A stretch of DNA of 64,000 bases from Pseudoalteromonas aliena SW19. Its GTDB lineage: Bacteria > Pseudomonadota > Gammaproteobacteria > Enterobacterales > Alteromonadaceae. How positions within the stretch are numbered: the first letter of the stretch is position 1; each line of letters starts with the position of its first letter. The position numbers and the translations under genes are program-made. The DNA lies in assembly GCF_014905615.1 (NCBI RefSeq), contig NZ_AQGU01000026.1, positions 310,001-374,000 of the forward strand, written 5' to 3'. Shown here piece after piece: positions 58,018 to 64,000 of the stretch. Under the pieces are notes generated by a model. That model was not told the DNA's origin. It did no database searches and saw nothing but the letters and a program-made list of their open reading frames with translations.

Positions 58018-59610
58018 TTAAGGCGTGTAATATGTAGGTGATTCTGGCCCTACAGGCATTCCCAATAAGAACACCCAAACATAAAATAGAATAACCCAGC
58101 CTACAAAAAACACCATGCTGTACGGTAACATTGTGGCAACCAACGTTCCTATACCCATATCTTTTTTATATTTAACTGCAACGGCTAATATCAAACCAAA
58201 ATAACTCATCATTGGTGTTATTAAATTGGTCACTGAATCACCAATACGATAAGCCGCTTGAATCGTCTCTGGCGCATAGCCAATTAACATTAACATAGGC
58301 ACAAATATAGGCGCGGTAATCGCCCATTGCGCTGAAGATGAGCCTAAACTTAAATTAACTAAGGCACACATTAAAATAAACAGTATAAATACTTCTGGGC
58401 CTGTTAGGTTAAGTGCCTGTAATAACGCAGCACCATTGATAGCTAAAATAGTACCTAAATTAGTCCACTTGAAAAAGGCAACAAACTGCGCTGCAAAAAA
58501 TACCAGTACAATATAAAGTCCCATAGAACTCATACTTTTGCTCATGGCATTTATTACATCCTTATCGTTTTTCATGGTGCCTACAACACGCCCATATACA
58601 AAACCAGGAATACTAAATGTCACAAAAATAATAACCACAATACCTTTTAAAAAAGGTGAACCAGCAACCTCTCCCGTATCTGGGTTTCGTAAAATTCCGT
58701 CGCTTGGAATAATAGTCCACGCAAGTAATAATGAAACAACTAATAACGATACACCTGCCCATTTTAAACCTGACTTTTCTTGTTTCGTCAGTCTATCAAT
58801 GCTGTTTTGTGATAAATCGATACTCGCTTCATCTGGGTTGTATTTACCTAAGCGTGGCTCTACTATTTTTTCGGTTACAAGAGTACCCAAAATGGCAATT
58901 AAAAATACCGATATCATCATGAAATACCAGTTTGCCTCAGCGCCTACCACATACGTAGGGTCAATCATTTGCGCAGCGGGTGTTGTAATACCTGCCAATA
59001 ATGGATCGATAGTACCCAATAATAAGTTAGCGCTATATCCGCCCGACACACCAGCAAATGCAGCTGCCAATCCAGCGAGAGGATGACGTCCTAAACTATG
59101 AAATATCATTGCTGCAAGCGGGATCAGTACAACATAACCAAGCTCAGCGGCGGTGTTAGACATAATAGCGGCAAATACCACCATAAACGTCACTAAACGC
59201 TTAGATGCGCCCATCACCATGCCTCGCATCGCAGCAGAAAGTAAACCTGAATGCTCTGCAACACTTACACCTAGCAATGCAACAAGCACTGTGCCAAGTG
59301 GTGCAAAGCCAGTAAAGTTAGTGACAAGTCCTGTCATGATCCGCTGTAATCCCTCAGCACTCAATAAACTAACCACTTCAATAACGCCATCAGGATCGCG
59401 CCCTGATGCACCTTCTGGGCGAGGATCTATTGCACTTAGGCCATACCAATCAGCAATACCGCTAAATACAACAATTGCGACTGCAAATATTGCAAATAAA
59501 GTAATGGGGTGTGGCAGCATGTTTCCTAAAAATTCAACAGTGGCTAAAAATCGATTAAATAGGCCCTTGTTATTTGGGTTATTACTAGATGAGTGTGTGG
59601 AGTCTGTCAT
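58018..59610 (-). CDS. AbgT-family transporter (p-aminobenzoyl-glutamate/antimetabolite)
   Basis: A 530-residue transporter with about nine to eleven helices and two hairpins. Family signatures are LATVEFLGNMLPHPITLFAIF at the start, GFAPLGTVLVALLGVSVAEHSGLLSA, SNTAAELGYVVLIPLAAMIFHSLGRHPLAGLAAAFAGVSGGYSANL and the C-terminal SSAQWAITAPIFVPM and LITPMMSYFGLILA. E. coli AbgT imports p-aminobenzoyl-glutamate; MtrF-type homologues export sulfonamides. Both roles remain possible, and no abgAB hydrolase genes are nearby. Confidence 0.92.
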   Translation of the reverse strand: MTDSTHSSSNNPNNKGLFNRFLATVEFLGNMLPHPITLFAIFAVAIVVFSGIADWYGLSAIDPRPEGASGRDPDGVIEVVSLLSAEGLQRIMTGLVTNFTGFAPLGTVLVALLGVSVAEHSGLLSAAMRGMVMGASKRLVTFMVVFAAIMSNTAAELGYVVLIPLAAMIFHSLGRHPLAGLAAAFAGVSGGYSANLLLGTIDPLLAGITTPAAQMIDPTYVVGAEANWYFMMISVFLIAILGTLVTEKIVEPRLGKYNPDEASIDLSQNSIDRLTKQEKSGLKWAGVSLLVVSLLLAWTIIPSDGILRNPDTGEVAGSPFLKGIVVIIFVTFSIPGFVYGRVVGTMKNDKDVINAMSKSMSSMGLYIVLVFFAAQFVAFFKWTNLGTILAINGAALLQALNLTGPEVFILFILMCALVNLSLGSSSAQWAITAPIFVPMLMLIGYAPETIQAAYRIGDSVTNLITPMMSYFGLILAVAVKYKKDMGIGTLVATMLPYSMVFFVGWVILFYVWVFLLGMPVGPESPTYYTP

Positions 59611-59729
59611 ACTCTGCTCTTAAAGTTACAAAATTGCCGTAACCTAGCATTTTTTGTAAATTAGATCATGTATAAAAGGTGAATAGCTTGTGAGGAAGGT
59701 TAAAATAGCCAAAGGTAAACAGAGCCGTA

Positions 59730-59806
59730 ATACCAATTGTTAATACCTTATTGTAGCGCCAAAGAAACAGTTGGCTAAAATAATCATATTTTGAATGCAA
59801 TTGGCA
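59730..59806. repeat. Short ACCAATTG inverted-repeat segment (77 bp)
   Basis: Begins ATACCAATTG and ends CAATTGGCA, an 8-bp inverted repeat at the ends of a non-coding segment upstream of the AbgT gene. The same ATACCAA end appears in the elements at 4261, 15141 and 62911. It may be a degenerate or minimal member. Confidence 0.3.
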
Positions 59807-59833
59807 CAAAAGCTCTCTTTAGTTTCCGATTTT

Positions 59834-60484
59834 TTATGACTGATCAATAGGCTCTAATTGCAATTTAGCGGCAATAAGCACAGCTTGTGTACGGTTGTAT
59901 ACGCCAAGTTTTCTAAATATAGCAGTGATGTGCGCTTTGATGGTTGCTTCAGAGATGTGAAGCTCGTAAGCAATTTGCTTATTAAGTAAGCCTTCGTGTA
60001 AATACTGTAAAACACGATACTGCTGTGGTGTAAGCGAGGCGACTTGCGCAGCAATTTTTCGGTCTTCACCTTCAATCTCGGCTACTTTATTTTTTAGCTC
60101 TACCGGCAACCATGTATCGCCTTCGAGTATTTGATTAATTGCGCTGGCAATATCATCTGAGGAGGATGATTTAGGAATAAACCCCATTGCACCGTAACCC
60201 ATTACTTTAGAGACGATATTGGCATCTTCGCTACCTGAAACAACAGCAATAGGTAAGCTTGGATATTCTTCGCGAATACGGATTAGGCCATACAAATCGC
60301 CATTTCCTGGCATATGAAGGTCTAGCAGTAATATATCAAGATCTTCTTGTTCGCTTAACACCTGCAATGTGCTGTCAAAATCTGATGATTCAAAAACGTC
60401 TAAATCTGCAAATTTTGCGCTCAGTGCGCCCTTTAGTGCTTCACGAAATAACGGGTGATCGTCCGCTATTAAAAACTGACTCAT
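59834..60484 (-). CDS. crbR: LuxR/NarL-family response regulator, CrbR/ErdR-like
   Basis: A 216-residue regulator. The receiver (about 1-120) has the acidic pair in LIADDHPLFREAL, phosphorylatable Asp in LLLDLHMPGNGD and Lys in GFIPKSSSSDD. The C-terminal LuxR helix-turn-helix (about 145-210) reads LTPQQYRVLQYLHEGLLNKQIAYELHISEATIKAHITAIFRKLGVYNRTQA. It lies directly downstream of acs. In Vibrio and Pseudomonas a regulator of this type (CrbR, ErdR) with the kinase CrbS controls acs and acetate use; the symbol here rests on that context and on resemblance. The cognate kinase is not in the window. AGGAG precedes the ATG, just after the acs terminator. Confidence 0.82.
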   Translation of the reverse strand: MSQFLIADDHPLFREALKGALSAKFADLDVFESSDFDSTLQVLSEQEDLDILLLDLHMPGNGDLYGLIRIREEYPSLPIAVVSGSEDANIVSKVMGYGAMGFIPKSSSSDDIASAINQILEGDTWLPVELKNKVAEIEGEDRKIAAQVASLTPQQYRVLQYLHEGLLNKQIAYELHISEATIKAHITAIFRKLGVYNRTQAVLIAAKLQLEPIDQS

Positions 60485-60495
60485 GGTTCACTCCT

Positions 60496-60533
60496 AAAAA
60501 ATTCGGCTGTTACTTATCACTAAGCAACAGCCG
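60496..60533 (-). terminator. Terminator or attenuator between acs and the response regulator gene
   Basis: On the minus strand CGGCTGTT, a 14-base loop and AACAGCCG are followed by AATTTTTT. It lies only about 12 nt before the regulator's ATG, so it separates acs from the regulator or partly attenuates read-through. Confidence 0.75.
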
Positions 60534-60580
60534 ATATACTACGTTTAGAATCAACTTGTAATCAAGTTTTTAACGCATAT

Positions 60581-62521
60581 TTAACGATTTAATCGATTTT
60601 CGATAAGCTCATCCACGACTGATGGATCAGCAAGTGTTGATGTGTCACCAAGCTGTTGGTGCTCATTTGCTGCAATTTTACGTAAAATACGACGCATAAT
60701 CTTACCTGAACGTGTTTTTGGTAAACCAGGTGACCACTGAATCATATCTGGAGACGCAATAGGACTGAGCTCTTTGCGCACCCAATTACGTACCTCTTTT
60801 GTCAGTTCTTCACTCACTATTACACCTTCATTAGGCGTAATATAAACATAAATCCCTTGGCCTTTAATATCGTGTGGATAGCCGACTACAGCAGCTTCAG
60901 CGACCGCTTCGTGTGATACCAATGCACTTTCAATTTCAGCTGTTCCTAAGCGATGTCCCGATACATTTAATACGTCATCAACGCGTCCTGTTATCCAGTA
61001 ATAACCATCCTCATCACGGCGACAACCGTCACCAGTAAAGTACACGCCTGGGTATGCACTAAAGTAAGTTTGTTCAAAGCGTTCGTGATCGCCATACACA
61101 GTGCGTGCTTGCGATGGCCAGCTATCTAAAATAACTAAATTACCGTCAACTGCGCCTTCTAGTGTATTCCCTTCGGCATCAAATAATGCTGGCGCAATAC
61201 CAAAAAATGGATGTGTTGCAGAGCCCGGCTTCGTATCGGTTGCACCTGGCAGCGGGGTTATCATAATACCGCCCGTTTCTGTTTGCCACCATGTATCAAC
61301 AATCGGGCAATTCGATTTACCAATACTCTCATAATACCAAGTCCACGCTTCTGGATTAATTGGCTCACCGACCGATCCTAAAATACGTAAGCTGTCGCGA
61401 CTTGATGAAGCGATTGGCTCGTCACCTTTAGCCATTAAGGCACGAATTGCAGTCGGTGCGGTATATAAAATAGTAACGCCATGTTTATCAACTACTTCAC
61501 CCATTCGTCCAGCGGTTGGGTAGGTAGGCACACCTTCAAAAACAACTTGTGTACAGCCATTTACAAGTGGCCCGTATGCGATATAGCTGTGACCTGTGAT
61601 CCAGCCCACATCAGCACTACACCAATAAACATCATCTTCTTTTAAATCAAATACGTATTCGTGAGTCATTGATGCATAAACTAGATAACCACCGGTTGTG
61701 TGTACAACACCTTTTGGCTGGCCCGTTGAGCCCGATGTATAGAGTATAAATAATGGATCTTCTGCGTTCATTGGCTCAGGCGCGCATTGCGCTGGTAAAT
61801 CAGCCACTAAATCATGCCACCAAATATCATGGTCGTACCAATCAACTTCGCCACCCGTTAATTGATGCACAATAACGTGCTCAATCGTTGTAACTGAATC
61901 TTGCGCTACTGCTTCATCAACGTTTGCTTTTAATGGCACACAGTTGCCCGCGCGTCGCCCTTCATCGGAAGTAATAACAACTTTAGCGCCCGAATCTCTA
62001 ATACGGTCTGCAATCGCTGATGGCGAAAAACCACCAAATACAACAGAATGAATAGCGCCAATGCGTGCGCATGCCTGCATTGCGTAAATTGCCTGAGGTG
62101 TCATTGGCATGTAAATAGCGACACGGTCACCTTTTTGTACACCTAGTTTTTTTAACCCGTTCGCAAATTTAGCGACTTCATCGTGTAATTGCTGATAAGT
62201 AATATTCTCACTTTGAGATGGGTCATCACCTTCCCAAATAAGCGCTGTTTTATTTGCTTTGGTTTTTAGATGGCGATCAATGCAGTTATAAGAGGCATTA
62301 AGATAACCGTCTTCATACCACTTAATACTAATGTGGCCTTTGTCGAATGATGTGTTTTTAACGATTGAATAAGGAGTCGACCAGTCAAGACGTTTACCAT
62401 GCTCAGCCCAAAAGCTTTGAGGATCGTCAATTGATTGCTTGTAAAGCGTATCGTATTTATTTTTATCGATGAGTGTTGCGTCTTTAATGTGCGCAGGAAC
62501 AGGATAGATACTTTGTGACAT
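60581..62521 (-). CDS. acs: Acetyl-coenzyme A synthetase
   Basis: A 646-residue AMP-forming ligase that activates acetate to acetyl-CoA, the high-affinity route for acetate scavenging. Signatures: the AMP-binding motif [71 protein letters not shown], and the acetylatable lysine near the C-terminus in [17 protein letters not shown]. Length is close to E. coli Acs (652). [14 protein letters not shown] is chosen as start because GGAGA lies 5 nt upstream; a frame four residues longer exists. The upstream gap carries two copies of a candidate operator. Confidence 0.97.
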   Translation of the reverse strand: MSQSIYPVPAHIKDATLIDKNKYDTLYKQSIDDPQSFWAEHGKRLDWSTPYSIVKNTSFDKGHISIKWYEDGYLNASYNCIDRHLKTKANKTALIWEGDDPSQSENITYQQLHDEVAKFANGLKKLGVQKGDRVAIYMPMTPQAIYAMQACARIGAIHSVVFGGFSPSAIADRIRDSGAKVVITSDEGRRAGNCVPLKANVDEAVAQDSVTTIEHVIVHQLTGGEVDWYDHDIWWHDLVADLPAQCAPEPMNAEDPLFILYTSGSTGQPKGVVHTTGGYLVYASMTHEYVFDLKEDDVYWCSADVGWITGHSYIAYGPLVNGCTQVVFEGVPTYPTAGRMGEVVDKHGVTILYTAPTAIRALMAKGDEPIASSSRDSLRILGSVGEPINPEAWTWYYESIGKSNCPIVDTWWQTETGGIMITPLPGATDTKPGSATHPFFGIAPALFDAEGNTLEGAVDGNLVILDSWPSQARTVYGDHERFEQTYFSAYPGVYFTGDGCRRDEDGYYWITGRVDDVLNVSGHRLGTAEIESALVSHEAVAEAAVVGYPHDIKGQGIYVYITPNEGVIVSEELTKEVRNWVRKELSPIASPDMIQWSPGLPKTRSGKIMRRILRKIAANEHQQLGDTSTLADPSVVDELIENRLNR

Positions 62522-62589
62522 CTTCGTCTCCATTAAATTACTTGCCTTTGGCTCTTATCAAGGATTACTCAGCAGTGCTTTATTAAGTA

Positions 62590-62605
62590 TTAGACCTTAG
62601 TTGTA
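62590..62605. promoter_or_regulatory. Candidate operator, copy 1 upstream of acs
   Basis: TTAGACCTTAGTTGTA, 69 bp upstream of the acs start codon. It matches 54862-54877 in its first 12 bases. Confidence 0.35.
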
Positions 62606-62710
62606 CATCCCTTCAAATTGCTAATATGTAGTTTATAATCTTACTGATTTTAATTTTTTACATAAAAAATACAAGACGTTAAATATAAGTGAATACATAC
62701 TAGCTTGGCC

Positions 62711-62726
62711 TTAAACCTTAGTCTTA
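62711..62726. promoter_or_regulatory. Candidate operator, copy 2 upstream of acs
   Basis: TTAAACCTTAGTCTTA, about 190 bp upstream of acs; it differs from 54862-54877 by one base in the first 14. Confidence 0.35.
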
Positions 62727-62782
62727 TAGACCAATAGGTTATTGAGTAAATATTACACATACTCAACAGTAGCAAACACAAA

Positions 62783-63092
62783 AGTTAAATATATTTTTCT
62801 CTAGCCAGAAGTTTTCAGTGAAAACATAACGGATTTACATGTTAATAGCGGGCTGATTGCCAGTAAATTCAACGCAGTTAGCACTAAAAATAATGGCTTG
62901 AGATAGATTTATACCAATCTGCTTATATATGGGGTCTATTTAACGTTAAGAAAATTACGCTAGAACTAGGCAAAAATCTTTGTATTTAGTTGTTCTAAAT
63001 AAAAAATTTTTAACGACGTTATAGTGCAATTTAATTCGTTAAATTGTTCAAAGATTTATGCAGATTGGCATTGTTATCAAGAGTTCTGGTTA
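62783..63092. repeat. MITE-like element, family A copy 3, degenerate and interrupted
   Basis: The segment from TATTTTTCTCTAGCCAG through CTTGAGATAGATTTA matches the interior and right part of copies 1 and 2. The match resumes after the family B insertion with TTATCAAGAGTTCTGGTTA. The left terminal repeat is not recognisable. It is the oldest-looking of the three copies. Confidence 0.7.
62911..63071 (+). repeat. Family B element copy 2 (161 bp), inserted into family A copy 3
   Basis: Ends ATACCAATCTGC and GCAGATTGGCAT. The interior matches the reverse complement of 4261-4392, except for an extra 29 bp around AACTAGGCAAAAATC. It splits the family A copy between GATTTA and TTATC. Confidence 0.75.
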
Positions 63093-63213
63093 TTGACTAT
63101 AAGAACTTACTAAACCTCTTTTTATTAGCAAGTAATACTCGTAGCAAGTGTTATAAAAAAATTGTGAATAAAAAAGCAACAAACAACAAGTAGTCTAAAT
63201 AAAGGACACTACA

Positions 63214-64000
63214 ATGAAATTTACTCCATTAAAAACATTGGCTGCAAGCGCTGTTATCTGTGCACTTTCGAGCACAGCTTATGCGGCAACAGCAGCAAAA
63301 ATTGGTGATACAGAATTTAACTACGGTGGATATATTAAACTCGACTCTATGTGGAGTGATTATTCAGCGGGTGCACCAGCAGGTTCAAATGTAGGACGTG
63401 ATTTTTACGTTCCAAGCACACTGACTGTTGGTAACGATAGCAACTCTGATGCGGTGTTTGATATGCATGCCCGTGAATCTCGTTTTAATTTTGGTACTGC
63501 CACCGTTATGGATAACGGTAAAACGATAAAAACTAAAATTGAAATTGATTTTTTAGCATCAGCTACCGGCGGTAACGAACGCGTTTCAAATTCATATGCT
63601 CCACGTATTCGCCATGCCTTTGTAACCTATGACGGCTGGTTATTTGGTCAAACATGGTCAAATTTTCAAAATGTGGGTGCCCTTGCAGAAACGCTTGATT
63701 TCGTAGGTCCAGCTGAAGGCACTGTTTTTGTTCGTCAATCTCAAATTAAATACACAACTGGCGCATGGTCTTTTTCATTAGAAAATCCAGAAAGTACAAT
63801 TTCTACAGCTAGCGGAATGGCTGTTACTGATGATGCATCATTACCAGATTTTACAGCGCGTTATACGCACAAAGCTGACTGGGGTAATATAGTTGTAGCA
63901 GCACTTGCACGCCAACTAACTTATAAAGTAGGCGCTGTAGATGCTGATGAAACATCGTTTGGTATAAGCGCATCCGGTAAAATAAATCTAGGCGATGACA
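63214..64000 (+). CDS. DcaP-like trimeric outer-membrane porin (partial, C-terminus beyond window)
   Basis: About 262 N-terminal residues are visible. The signal peptide is MKFTPLKTLAASAVICALSS to YAA. The mature barrel begins FNYGGYIKLDSMWSDYSAG and includes RESRFNFGTAT, IEIDFLAS, PRIRHAFVTYDGWLFGQTWSNF and SQIKYTTGAWSFSLENPES. These match the DcaP porin family of Acinetobacter and marine bacteria, which take up dicarboxylates and small negatively charged compounds. AAAGGA precedes the ATG. Its promoter region contains the nested repeats; expression could be affected by them. Confidence 0.82.
   Translation, partial: MKFTPLKTLAASAVICALSSTAYAATAAKIGDTEFNYGGYIKLDSMWSDYSAGAPAGSNVGRDFYVPSTLTVGNDSNSDAVFDMHARESRFNFGTATVMDNGKTIKTKIEIDFLASATGGNERVSNSYAPRIRHAFVTYDGWLFGQTWSNFQNVGALAETLDFVGPAEGTVFVRQSQIKYTTGAWSFSLENPESTISTASGMAVTDDASLPDFTARYTHKADWGNIVVAALARQLTYKVGAVDADETSFGISASGKINLGDD

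Noticed and set aside
58538-59086. 182-codon frame antisense to the AbgT-family gene
   Set aside because: Shadow of a strongly supported transporter gene; no start signals and no family resemblance.

Overview
The window looks like chromosomal DNA of a marine gammaproteobacterium of the order Alteromonadales, most probably Pseudoalteromonas. This is inferred from AT-rich coding style, protein resemblance and gene order (rppH-ptsP-lgt-thyA, rlmD-relA-mazG facing barA, rpoE-rseABC, lepA-lepB-rnc-era-recO-pdxJ, sdhE-ygfX), not from a database search. Most of the sequence is core genome. Accessory material lies at the left edge, around 40-50 kb, and in small mobile or repeat elements in the gaps between genes.

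Layout. 0-4.1 kb: minus-strand chaperone-usher pilus cluster with DUF4402-type subunits and a SPOR-domain lipoprotein. 4.4-10.8 kb: minus-strand galU, thyA, lgt, a TauE/SafE permease, ptsP and rppH. 11.2-13.6 kb: mutH on plus, followed immediately by a complete IS1634-type insertion sequence. 13.8-21.4 kb: minus-strand eno, pyrG, mazG, relA and rlmD, with barA divergent at 21.6-24.3 kb. 24.6-33.3 kb: two minus-strand operons, lepA-lepB-rnc-era-recO-pdxJ and rpoE-rseA-rseB-rseC; a sigma-E-type promoter precedes rpoE. 33.5-42.4 kb: nadB, ygfX/sdhE, ygfZ, slyD, a DUF481 protein, a DUF440 DNA mimic, a crotonase, an LrgA/LrgB pair and an MscS channel.

42.5-49.9 kb is the most distinctive accessory block. 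It holds a 1073-residue protein joining an OmpR-type DNA-binding domain, a STAND-type NTPase, one membrane helix and a TPR-like region; a 127-residue cytoplasmic protein; a secreted subtilisin with a P domain and no visible propeptide; and a small exported protein resembling the external chaperone (ORF2) of Aeromonas sobria serine protease. A PAS-GGDEF cyclase follows. The 127-residue gene and the chaperone gene share a duplicated 3' segment of about 118 bp that covers the last coding residues and the terminator.

50-64 kb: a DUF21/CBS protein, an mgtE gene broken by a one-base frameshift, a chemotaxis receptor, an unrecognised 628-residue membrane protein, purU, an AbgT transporter, a CrbR/ErdR-like response regulator next to acs, and the start of a DcaP-like porin. 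Several MITE-like families with terminal inverted repeats are scattered through the gaps, including one element nested inside another at 62.8-63.1 kb.
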